Shown: piece by piece, positions 23,903 through 31,614 of the stretch | Layout of the letters: every line of letters starts with the position of its first letter | How positions within the stretch are numbered: position 1 is the first letter of the stretch | Assembly (NCBI GenBank): GCA_947501805.1 | Contig: CANMXJ010000012.1 | Location: 1-64,000, forward strand | Reading direction: 5' to 3' | Origin: an uncultured Sulfitobacter sp. | GTDB taxonomy: Bacteria > Pseudomonadota > Alphaproteobacteria > Rhodobacterales > Rhodobacteraceae | Length of the DNA: 64,000 nt | The notes under the pieces: generated by a model | The model's input: the letters and a program-made list of their open reading frames with translations, nothing else | The model's database searches: none | What the model was told of the DNA's origin: nothing | Translations under genes and position numbers: made by a program

Positions 23903-26806
23903 CTATTCAAGATTCGTAAGTTGGGCCAGAAAACCAAGATCGACCTTCCCGTCTGGAACTGCTTTCCCGCGCGATGTGAAGGCCGCTTCCAATGCTTTGC
24001 GGGTGGCAGGACCTATTTGCCCATCTGCCGCCCCGATATCGCTGCCCAATCGAAGAAGCAGAACCTGAACCGCCTTGTTATACTCTTTTGCCGCATAAGA
24101 TGCCGCAACACCAGTTACCGCTTTGACCAGATTGGCATCGTTGCTAAGGCCGAGCGCAGTCGCGTACCAAATCAACGCAGCAATCCGATCTTGCGGCACC
24201 CCACGCCCTGCTTCCGTCAGTTTACCAAGGTCCAGCGCAGCCCAAGGCACGCCGCCTTCTGCAGAAATCCGGTACCAGCGTGCGGCTTCTGCCAGATCAG
24301 GCGTCACTCCATCGGATGATGCCCACACGCGCCCCGCATCCCGCGCCGCCCAAGGATTACCTTTGGCCGCAGAGACAAAAAGCGTGCGTGCTTTCGCAAT
24401 ATCCTTTGAAACACCCCGGCCCGCTTCGTAAAGGCGGGCAAGTTCTCGATCCGCACCGTAGACATCTTCAGCGTGGGCATACTCCAGCAATTCAAATGCA
24501 CGGGCCGGATCATCAAACAGCGGGTGCTTAGATGCATAGAGTTTGCCAAGGCGGAAGAACGCTTCGCCGTCACCCTGACGCGCGGCATTCGCGTAAAGCC
24601 TCGCAGCGGCTTCCACATTTTCGCTGGTGCCTTGTCCCTGTTCGTATATCAAACCCAAACGTGTCAGGGCATTCGGAACACCCCGTCCGGCGGCAGTTTC
24701 AAACCAGAATCGCGCCGCATCGAAGTCCTGTTCGATCCCGTCTCCATTCTGGTACATCCGCGCCAGACGTGTTTGCGCCGTCAGTTCACCGCTTTTTGCA
24801 GCGGCAGTATACCAGCGCACGGCCTCCTTGGGGTCTTGGGCAACGCCAAGACCTTTTTGATAGAATTCCGCGATATTGGTCATAGCCCAGTCATTGCCGC
24901 GTGCTGCGCCGTCGCGGTAGTACTGAAGCGATCTGGCGTAGTCCTTTGGCACCCCGACACCTGCACGGTAAATCCAGGCCAAAGCGGTGTAAGCGGCTGT
25001 TTCACCCAACACGGCCGCCTCTTCAAAAAGGGCTTTTGCCTCTGCAAAATCCTGCGGCAATTCCTGCCCGTCGAGGTACATCTGCCCCAAGTAAACCTTG
25101 GCCGAGGCATAACCTGCATCAACAGCTTTCTGCTGAAACTCCAGAGCTTCCTTATAGCGCCCCGCCGACCGGTAAGCCCGTGCAAGCTGCGCCCAGAAAC
25201 GGACAACATCTGGGTACCGCTCAACCGCGATTTCGCAAACAGCGATGGCTGCGTCGAAGTTGCGGTCAATGATGAATTGGCGTGTGCCTGCGGTGACACG
25301 CTGGCTGTCGTATGGATTGCCTGCCAACATGTCACATGCGTCTATGTATGTCTGGATCGAAACCCGTGTCTCCAGCACATTGCCGTTATCGCGCAACGCC
25401 AAACCGGCAAAATCATCAAGGCCACCGTTTGATCCGACCTTGGGGGCGTAACCCAGTTTGGCCCCCTCAGGCAGCCAGTGAACCGCATTGTTGAGCAAGG
25501 GTGCATCACCATCACTGGTGACCGTGCCCAAACGCGGGGCTTCGGCTACGTACATCCAGCCGGGTTCTGAAACACCTTGGATCAATTGCGCCGTCACAGT
25601 GCCAATTGCAACCGCCACATCCCCGCGGTCGACGCTCGCAACGATATCCTTGCGGTTTGCAACATCAACGTCATTGAGCTGACGAGGTACCAATAGATCG
25701 AAGGTGAATTCCTGCTCCGGATTTACGTCCTCATTGCCGCCCAAATCACGAATTTTCTGCTGCGCCTGTTCCAGAAACACACCATCCGGCATTGTATCAA
25801 CATACGCTTCGAAGGCATCGATCCGCTGAGTGTCGCGGATCGACCGCCAGAAGGTGCGATCCAGAACGCGCCTTGGTGGTAATCCGCCAAGCGTATCCGA
25901 AGCGGTGCTCATGCCGGTTGTTGAATTTCGCAGATCCTCGCCTTCGGGCTTGAAATAGAATTGACTTTCCAGCGTGCTGGTCGTCCATGCAATCTGATCC
26001 CCGTCTGTCGCCTTGCGGACATCCCCTCGCACCCGGCGAAACAGCTCTGATATTTCAAGTCCGGGCTCGTCAATGTTGTCGACAATTGCCTGCGTATATG
26101 GGCTATGCCGCCCCAATCCATCATAGGCGACGGCCCCCGGTGCGGTTGCAAAACTGATCATCGTTTCGGTATCGCCTGCGGTCATTTCAGCAAGGCCACC
26201 TGAACTTGCTCCCGCAAGGTTCCTGAGGCCGCGCGCCACTTCGTCACGAGAGACCCCAACCGTGATTGCGCGGGCTTCGATTGTTGCAGCTTCGCTAGAT
26301 GTAATTTCGGCAAATGGATTGTTGCGGCAGGCGTCCAGCAACAGTAGATTCAGCTTGGCACCGGAATTTGCCATCACATCAACGAACAATTGCGCATTTA
26401 TGGATTGTGCTGTCAGATCCTCGACGGAGGACGGTGCAGCGGAGACCGGAATAAGGTAGTTGCGACCCTCGATCTGGACGCCGTGGCCAGCATAAAAGAA
26501 CAATGCCTCACTGCCTTCGCGCAATCTGCTGCGAAATGTCGCCAGATCAGCGAGCATTTTTTCACGATCGGCATCAATTGTCTCAATGACTTCAAAGCCG
26601 GATTCCCACAGTTTCTCGGCCACCGCTCTTGCGTCATTTGCGGGATTTGGCAGGGCAGCCACATTCTGATAGCTGGAATTCCCCACAACCATTGCGACCC
26701 GGGGCGCAGGCCCTGTGGATTGTTCCGCAGATAATGCGGTGGCACCAAGAGTGAAAAAGAGTGCGAAACCGACACGCATCGAATTTATGAACAGCGGGTT
26801 GTGCAC
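23903..26806 (-). CDS. secreted caspase-like (peptidase C14) protein with Sel1 repeats and peptidoglycan-binding domain
   Basis: A 967-residue exported protein. A signal peptide covers about residues 10-27. A caspase-like p20 domain follows (VAMVVGNSSYQNVAALPNPANDA), with His108 in FFYAGHGV and Cys160 in LLLLDACRNNPF, so the catalytic dyad is intact. From about residue 580 to 880 there are roughly eight or nine Sel1/TPR-like repeats of about 36 residues (for example YASAKVYLGQMYLDGQ). A peptidoglycan-binding-like segment lies near residues 910-950 (DGQIGPATRKALEAAF). It starts with GTG nine bases after the small exported protein. The location suggests a role in envelope or polysaccharide assembly; the substrate is unknown. 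Confidence 0.85.
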   Translation of the reverse strand: MHNPLFINSMRVGFALFFTLGATALSAEQSTGPAPRVAMVVGNSSYQNVAALPNPANDARAVAEKLWESGFEVIETIDADREKMLADLATFRSRLREGSEALFFYAGHGVQIEGRNYLIPVSAAPSSVEDLTAQSINAQLFVDVMANSGAKLNLLLLDACRNNPFAEITSSEAATIEARAITVGVSRDEVARGLRNLAGASSGGLAEMTAGDTETMISFATAPGAVAYDGLGRHSPYTQAIVDNIDEPGLEISELFRRVRGDVRKATDGDQIAWTTSTLESQFYFKPEGEDLRNSTTGMSTASDTLGGLPPRRVLDRTFWRSIRDTQRIDAFEAYVDTMPDGVFLEQAQQKIRDLGGNEDVNPEQEFTFDLLVPRQLNDVDVANRKDIVASVDRGDVAVAIGTVTAQLIQGVSEPGWMYVAEAPRLGTVTSDGDAPLLNNAVHWLPEGAKLGYAPKVGSNGGLDDFAGLALRDNGNVLETRVSIQTYIDACDMLAGNPYDSQRVTAGTRQFIIDRNFDAAIAVCEIAVERYPDVVRFWAQLARAYRSAGRYKEALEFQQKAVDAGYASAKVYLGQMYLDGQELPQDFAEAKALFEEAAVLGETAAYTALAWIYRAGVGVPKDYARSLQYYRDGAARGNDWAMTNIAEFYQKGLGVAQDPKEAVRWYTAAAKSGELTAQTRLARMYQNGDGIEQDFDAARFWFETAAGRGVPNALTRLGLIYEQGQGTSENVEAAARLYANAARQGDGEAFFRLGKLYASKHPLFDDPARAFELLEYAHAEDVYGADRELARLYEAGRGVSKDIAKARTLFVSAAKGNPWAARDAGRVWASSDGVTPDLAEAARWYRISAEGGVPWAALDLGKLTEAGRGVPQDRIAALIWYATALGLSNDANLVKAVTGVAASYAAKEYNKAVQVLLLRLGSDIGAADGQIGPATRKALEAAFTSRGKAVPDGKVDLGFLAQLTNLE

Positions 26807-26815
26807 CTTGCCGGC

Positions 26816-27103
26816 CTAGTACTGACCGCCGCCAATCTCACTTTCGGACGTGGCGGAATTTCTGATCTGTGTATTGCTTGCGACCAAAGTGCTGCTGTTG
26901 CCTTCGCTCAGCGTCGGGAATTCTGCAAGTGCCATAAAGGCGGCATTCGCATCTGGTCCTGTCGGGTTTTCACGCAAGTATGCGCGCGCCTCGCCCGCGT
27001 TGGAAAACGTCACGGACCGATCCGTTGACGCGACAGCCCCGGAAACAGGAACGCCAAGGGCACCTGCCAGCGTGAGGGCTCGGCTTAGCATCCATTTAGG
27101 CAT
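26816..27103 (-). CDS. small exported protein upstream of caspase-like gene
   Basis: A 95-residue protein with a signal peptide (hydrophobic residues 3-22, likely cleavage after VASA or GAVA). The Ser/Asn/Thr-rich mature part ends SESEIGGGQY. GAGGTG lies about eight bases before the ATG at 27103, which I prefer over the upstream in-frame ATG. It is followed after only nine bases by the caspase-like gene, so the two are translated from one message and may work together. I recognise no family. Confidence 0.6.
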   Translation of the reverse strand: MPKWMLSRALTLAGALGVPVSGAVASTDRSVTFSNAGEARAYLRENPTGPDANAAFMALAEFPTLSEGNSSTLVASNTQIRNSATSESEIGGGQY

Positions 27104-27140
27104 CGTTCCGCACCTCAAATTCCATAGAAAATCAACGTGA

Positions 27141-27162
27141 TTAAAGTCTAAGTAGACCTTAA
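27141..27162. promoter_or_regulatory. inverted repeat in promoter of caspase-like operon
   Basis: TTAAAGTCTA (27141-27150) and TAGACCTTAA (27153-27162) form a ten-base inverted repeat with one mismatch and an AG spacer. On the minus strand TTGACT (27179-27174) with a 17-base spacer leads to TCTACT inside the repeat, so a bound regulator would block the caspase-operon promoter. It lies in the divergent region before the GT4 gene as well. Confidence 0.45.
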
Positions 27163-27247
27163 ATTCAACCTTGAGTCAAGTTTTCGGACACCGTGCGGGC
27201 GTGAAGAAACTTCTCGCAAAAACGGCATGCTTATGTAGATTTGTCCA

Positions 27248-28336
27248 ATGATTACTGCTGTGCCATCCCGTCCGGTTCGTCTTACCTATTTTCCCGACTA
27301 CCGGACCACCAACCCGTATCAGACACTTCTCTACGCCGGACTTGAGCCGAGCATGGTCGCGGCTCCAGGTACGATCCAACAGGCCTTGGCAAATCAATCT
27401 GCTGCACAGGACTGCCCGACACACATTTTTCACCTCCACTGGGAACACCAAATTCTGAGCGATCCGGATATTACAATCGAAGGGTTTCTGGACGATCTTG
27501 CGCGCTTTCGGGATGCCGGTGGACTGGTGATCTGGACCTTGCACAACCTAGCACCACATGAACCATTGCCGAAAGAACAGATGGCAGACCTCTATAAGGG
27601 GCTCATCTCGACAGTAGATATTGTGCAACTGCACTCCTTGCCTGCAGTAGCTGCCGCTTGTGCCCACTGGCCAATCCCGAAAGAAAAAATCCGGATCATA
27701 CCACATGGAAACTACGCCGGTAGGTATCAGATTATCCAGCGCGCCCCGGCCCGCAAAGAACTTAATCTTGAGAATGCAGGCATGGTGGTTCTGTTGCCGG
27801 GGAGGATTGCGCGCTACAAATGCCCCGAAGCGCTGATTGCTGCCTTTCTGGAAATTGGCGGTCCTGATGATCACCTCATTCTTGCCGGGCATCTCGCAAA
27901 CGGCATCACGTTAAATACAAACGACGACCCACGCATCCAAGTTCTGGACGGGTTTGCGAGCGAACAGGACGTTTCGCGACTACATGCTTGCGCCGATATC
28001 GTCGCTCTTCCTTATGCAGAATCCCTGACATCAGGATCGGCTGTATTGGCTGCCACTTTGGGGCGCGGTGTCCTCGGGCCTTATACGCCCGGATTGCGCG
28101 ATGCCGTAGATCACGGCTTGACGGGATTCTTATATGACCCCGCCAGGGAAAATGCCTTACGCGACGCGCTGGCGTCTGCGCTGGCCGAGGGGCCCGATAT
28201 CTGGAACAAGCGCGGCCTTGCCGCTGCAAAATCATCGCAAGCGCGCGAGTCCGCCATTGTTGCGTCTGCGTGGAATGATCTAATTGCAGGGCTGTGTGCA
28301 TCATCACATCAACATCAATCGAGAGGCCGTATCTGA
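27248..28336 (+). CDS. GT4-like glycosyltransferase
   Basis: A 362-residue GT-B transferase without membrane segments. It shows an N-terminal acceptor half with FHLHWEHQIL and VIWTLHNLAPHE, then VVLLPGRIARYKCPEALIAAF, which is the start of the donor domain of GT4 enzymes, and LHACADIVALPYAESLTSGSAVLAA corresponding to the E-x7-E donor loop. It is expected to add a sugar to a lipid-linked oligosaccharide at the cytoplasmic face. It is the first of three overlapping genes; its TGA overlaps the next ATG. Confidence 0.75.
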   Translation: MITAVPSRPVRLTYFPDYRTTNPYQTLLYAGLEPSMVAAPGTIQQALANQSAAQDCPTHIFHLHWEHQILSDPDITIEGFLDDLARFRDAGGLVIWTLHNLAPHEPLPKEQMADLYKGLISTVDIVQLHSLPAVAAACAHWPIPKEKIRIIPHGNYAGRYQIIQRAPARKELNLENAGMVVLLPGRIARYKCPEALIAAFLEIGGPDDHLILAGHLANGITLNTNDDPRIQVLDGFASEQDVSRLHACADIVALPYAESLTSGSAVLAATLGRGVLGPYTPGLRDAVDHGLTGFLYDPARENALRDALASALAEGPDIWNKRGLAAAKSSQARESAIVASAWNDLIAGLCASSHQHQSRGRI

Positions 28337-28776
28337 TGCGATTTTGGCAGACAAAGCCGCACGAACCTCAACAAGAGGACGCCCCTGCCCTGTCCCCATA
28401 TGCGGCGGCATGGCCCTTTACACCCGAAAGTCCCGCCATCACCGGCTTTACCCGCACCGATCAAAAGCTCGCTGTGATGCTGGTCGATGTGACCCATCTG
28501 GACTGGCCGCAAATCGAACCCTTGCTGCCCGTCGCCCGCGAGGCGGCGATAGAACGCAACATGGTCCCTGTTCTCATTGTTGATCTGGTTGATTTCACCG
28601 GTTTGCGCAAAACCGATTTTGCCTATGATGTCTTGCCCAATGCAGCCGCAAATGTCCCCTTCCAGCCATCACTTGACTGGCCCGCCTATGTTGCAAGGCG
28701 TCGCGCCCTTTTGACAGAAAAATGGCGGCCCGCGGCGATTGTGCACCTCTCGCAACAAGCCGAGGGTTGGACATGA
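28336..28776 (+). CDS. hypothetical protein between two glycosyltransferases
   Basis: A 146-residue soluble protein starting MRFWQTKPHEP, with no signal peptide, membrane segment or family that I recognise. The central part reads LAVMLVDVTHLDWPQIEPLLPVAREAAIERNMVPVLIVDLVDF, an alternating strand-helix-strand pattern suggestive of a Rossmann-like half domain. Translation is coupled on both sides: TGATG with the GT4 gene and ATGA with the following gene. This implies a stoichiometric partner or acceptor-binding domain of one of the two transferases. Confidence 0.65.
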   Translation: MRFWQTKPHEPQQEDAPALSPYAAAWPFTPESPAITGFTRTDQKLAVMLVDVTHLDWPQIEPLLPVAREAAIERNMVPVLIVDLVDFTGLRKTDFAYDVLPNAAANVPFQPSLDWPAYVARRRALLTEKWRPAAIVHLSQQAEGWT

Positions 28777-29702
28777 TCATCAATCTTGGCGAATGTGATG
28801 TCATTTTTCTGAGCTTTGACGAGCCAAATGCCGATCAGAACTTTGAACATTTGTCGTCTGAAATTCCACGCGCGAAGCGGGTGCATGGCGTCAAAGGATT
28901 TGATGCCGCCCACCGTCGTGCGGGAGAAACCGCACAGACGCCTCATGTTGTGACCATAGATGCAGATAACGTTGTTCAAGACCCTGCGTTCCTGAACAAC
29001 AAGTTTGCTGTTTCCGCTCGCGATCTTGGGTCTGTTTTCTCGTTCAGCGCGCGCAACACGTTGAACGGGCTGGAGTACGGCAACGGTGGCGTCAAGATCT
29101 GGCCGCGCGACACACTGCTGTCTTTGCGCACCCATGAAAACGCAGGTCGGTCGGAAGGTGCGGTCGATTTCTGCTGGACGGTTCCTTATTATCAGGTCAA
29201 TCGCGTCCTTTCTGAAGTCTGGATGACTGCCACACCTGCACAAGCGTTTCGCGGGGGATTTCGCGAAGGCGTGAAGTTTAACCTGGCGGATGGCGTTTTG
29301 GCCTACACCGCTTTTCCGGATCTGCCGCGCGCCGAGGCACTTCCCCGTCATATTGGCGCTTCAAATTATGAACGCCTGCGGGTTTGGTGCTCGGTCGGGG
29401 CAGATGTACCAAATGGAGATTGGGCGATATTTGGTGCAAGACTCGGTTGCGCCATGACAGCTTTGGATAACTTCGATCATGCGCTGGTGGCAGATTACCG
29501 ATGGTTTTCTGAATTCTGGCAGACCAAAGTGCTCCCCACTTGGGGTAACGCGCGCGTTCGGTCCAGAATGAAAACGAAATTGGGCCAGCGCCTGAATGAG
29601 GAGCTTGGCCTTTCCATTGCAGAGCTTGATTCAGAAGCATCAGCGTTTTTCAAGTCCGCATATCGCGGTCGCAGGGCTTTTGGTCCGATGGCTGTTGTGT
29701 AA
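28773..29702 (+). CDS. GT-A-like glycosyltransferase with DxD motif
   Basis: A 309-residue protein from the ATG at 28773, which overlaps the previous stop. The pattern RVHGVKGFDAAHRRAGETAQTPHVVTIDADNVV gives a donor-binding loop followed by an IDADN metal-binding DxD motif. Similar modules occur in phage and bacterial glycosyltransferase-like proteins. WPRDTLLSLR and GAVDFCW lie where the acceptor side would be. It is the last gene of the three-gene cassette and of the polysaccharide region. Sugar specificity is unknown. Confidence 0.6.
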   Translation: MIINLGECDVIFLSFDEPNADQNFEHLSSEIPRAKRVHGVKGFDAAHRRAGETAQTPHVVTIDADNVVQDPAFLNNKFAVSARDLGSVFSFSARNTLNGLEYGNGGVKIWPRDTLLSLRTHENAGRSEGAVDFCWTVPYYQVNRVLSEVWMTATPAQAFRGGFREGVKFNLADGVLAYTAFPDLPRAEALPRHIGASNYERLRVWCSVGADVPNGDWAIFGARLGCAMTALDNFDHALVADYRWFSEFWQTKVLPTWGNARVRSRMKTKLGQRLNEELGLSIAELDSEASAFFKSAYRGRRAFGPMAVV

Positions 29703-30025
29703 GCGTTTCTTGCATCTCGCGGGCGAAACGCGAACCCGCCTATGTGCAATGGGCGCAACAGACGTGTTGCTTTGGCGGCGGAGACTGGCAATTGCGCCGT
29801 TGAACACACTGAAATGAACGTGACACGTTCTGTCGCGCGCTTCGGGGGCCCAAAGTTGGGTTATTTAACGATTATTCGTTGCACAGCAGAGGAAGTTGGT
29901 GTTGTCTCCCCCTCACAAAGTTCCGGGGTCTTGCACAGGCACGAAGGACGGAGGCAAGAAACTTTGGCATCCTCCCTTTTTGTCCGAATGGATCGTCAAG
30001 CGAACTGATTTCTGGGAGGACCACA
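29703..30025. other. intergenic region before dctP
   Basis: About 320 bases. Just after the transferase stop GCGTTTC (29704-29710) and GAAACGC (29726-29732) form a seven-base inverted repeat without a T-run, a weak terminator candidate. A 15-base palindrome at 29816-29830 is listed separately. No gene was recognised; open frames from 29742 and 29879 run out of frame or into dctP without ribosome sites. Confidence 0.5.
29816..29830. promoter_or_regulatory. 15-base palindrome upstream of TRAP operon
   Basis: GAACGTG and CACGTTC form a perfect seven-base inverted repeat around a single A, about 195 bases before the dctP start. Its symmetry and size fit an operator for a dimeric regulator such as a LacI, GntR or IclR type. 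No regulator gene adjoins it. Confidence 0.45.
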
Positions 30026-31054
30026 ATGAAACGCAGAACAATCATGAAAACCGGTCTTATCGCCACGGCAATGGCGTTTGGACTGACAGCAACAACTGCA
30101 TTTGCAGAAACCGTGACCTTGCGCATGTCCACGTGGCTGCCACCAAAGCACAACCATGTTGCCGTTGTGCTGCCCACTTGGATTGCAGCCATTGAAGAGG
30201 CATCCGGCGGTACGTTAAAGATCAAAATTGATCCCGCACCGATTGCCAAACCGCCGGGCCAGTACGACGTTGTGCGTGACGGTGCGGCAGACATGTCATA
30301 CCATGTGGTCGCTTATACCCCCGGCCCGTTTGAAATCCTGCGCGGTGCCGAATTGCCCTTCCTGTCGCCCAGCGCCGAGGTGGGTTCGCAAGCTGCGTAT
30401 GACTGGTACGACCGCAACATCGGTTTTGACAAGGAATTCAAGGACGTCAAGATCATCACGATGTTTGTGCATGGCCCCGGTGCAATCCACACCAAAGAGC
30501 CTGTGAAAACGCTCGAAGATCTTGCGGGCGTCAAGCTGCGTGTTGGCGGCGGTGGTGTACGCATGGCCGAAGCACTGGGTGCAACGCCTGTCGCCATGCC
30601 TGCGTCAAAAGCCTATGAAGCGATCCAGAAGGGTGTGGCTGACGGTGCGATGTTGCCGTTTGAGTCAATCGCGGGCTTCCGCATTGACGAACTGCTCGAT
30701 TATCATCTGGAAATTCCCGGCGGACTGTACACAACGCCGTTTGCGGTCATGATGAACCCTGCAAAATTCGACAGCCTGTCGGATGCGCATAAAAAGGTGC
30801 TGACAGACCTTGGTGGCGTGACTGGTGCAAAGATGCTTGGCAAGGGCTGGGACGACGGTGATGAACTTGGACGCAAAGCGGCCATGGAGCAGAACGGCGT
30901 CTTCTACACACTTGAGGGTGCCGAACTGGCGAAGTGGAAGGAAAAGATCGCCTTCATGGATGCCGCCTGGATCGAAAAAGCGGATGCTGCGGGCCTTGAT
31001 GGTGCGGCGCTCTTGGAAGACCTCAGGGCAACAATGGCCAAGTATTCCAAGTAA
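30026..31054 (+). CDS. TRAP transporter solute-binding protein (DctP family)
   Basis: A 342-residue exported protein. The signal peptide is MKRRTIMKTGLIATAMAFG onward, with cleavage near TAFA-ET. The mature part begins VTLRMSTWLPPKHNH and contains KTLEDLAGVKLRVGGGGVRMAEALGATPVAMP, the DctP ligand clamp with its conserved carboxylate-binding Arg. GGGAGGA precedes the chosen ATG. It binds an organic acid in the periplasm for the dctQM permease downstream. The first residues of the ORF upstream of this ATG lack a signal and are not translated in my reading. Confidence 0.9.
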   Translation: MKRRTIMKTGLIATAMAFGLTATTAFAETVTLRMSTWLPPKHNHVAVVLPTWIAAIEEASGGTLKIKIDPAPIAKPPGQYDVVRDGAADMSYHVVAYTPGPFEILRGAELPFLSPSAEVGSQAAYDWYDRNIGFDKEFKDVKIITMFVHGPGAIHTKEPVKTLEDLAGVKLRVGGGGVRMAEALGATPVAMPASKAYEAIQKGVADGAMLPFESIAGFRIDELLDYHLEIPGGLYTTPFAVMMNPAKFDSLSDAHKKVLTDLGGVTGAKMLGKGWDDGDELGRKAAMEQNGVFYTLEGAELAKWKEKIAFMDAAWIEKADAAGLDGAALLEDLRATMAKYSK

Positions 31055-31059
31055 AAACT

Positions 31060-31091
31060 TTGCGGCGTCAGAAAGAACTCTGACGCCGCAA
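31060..31091 (+). promoter_or_regulatory. hairpin between dctP and dctQ
   Basis: TTGCGGCGTCAGA (31060-31072) and TCTGACGCCGCAA (31079-31091) make a perfect 13-base-pair stem with a six-base loop, directly after the dctP stop. No T-run follows, so read-through into dctQM is expected at reduced level. Such elements raise the ratio of binding protein to permease in transporter operons. Confidence 0.7.
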
Positions 31092-31110
31092 CCCATTTGA
31101 GAGACGAACC

Positions 31111-31614
31111 TTGGACGTATTTATCAAACGGTTGTCAAACGCCTTGGCCGGGTTCGCCTGTGTCATCCTGGTACTGGTTATGCTGACCACATTTGCCGAC
31201 GTTGTTGGGCGGTACTTTTTCAACGCCCCCGTGACTTTTGCTGTGGAGTTGATCCAGTTGGGCATGGGGTTGCTGGTCCTGTTCGGCCTTGCGATTACCA
31301 CCCTTGAGAGAGGCCATATCGAAGTTGATCTGGTCGAAACCCTAGTGCCCGATATCATCCGGCGGCTGTTTGCCATGATCGCTGCATTGTGTGGTGTGAT
31401 CTTTATCGGATTGATTGCATGGCGGCTTTGGGATCGGGGAATGAATTTCCTCGGTGACGGCCTAGCGACAGACGTGTTGTTCCTGCCAGTTTGGCCCGTC
31501 GCGCTGTTGATGGCTTTCGCCGCCGGGGTCGCGGCGTTGGTCGCTATTGCACAAATCTTCATGCCGGGCCTGAATGAAAAAACGCCCGAGTTTGATCCGG
31601 ATATGGAAATCTGA
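31111..31614 (+). CDS. TRAP transporter small permease subunit (DctQ)
   Basis: A 167-residue membrane protein with four predicted helices. The DctQ signature is FADVVGRYFFNAPVTFAVELIQLGMGLLVLFGLA. The start is TTG, 19 bases after the intergenic hairpin. It forms the inner-membrane complex with DctM, encoded by the next gene, whose ATG overlaps this stop (TGATG). Confidence 0.9.
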   Translation: MDVFIKRLSNALAGFACVILVLVMLTTFADVVGRYFFNAPVTFAVELIQLGMGLLVLFGLAITTLERGHIEVDLVETLVPDIIRRLFAMIAALCGVIFIGLIAWRLWDRGMNFLGDGLATDVLFLPVWPVALLMAFAAGVAALVAIAQIFMPGLNEKTPEFDPDMEI

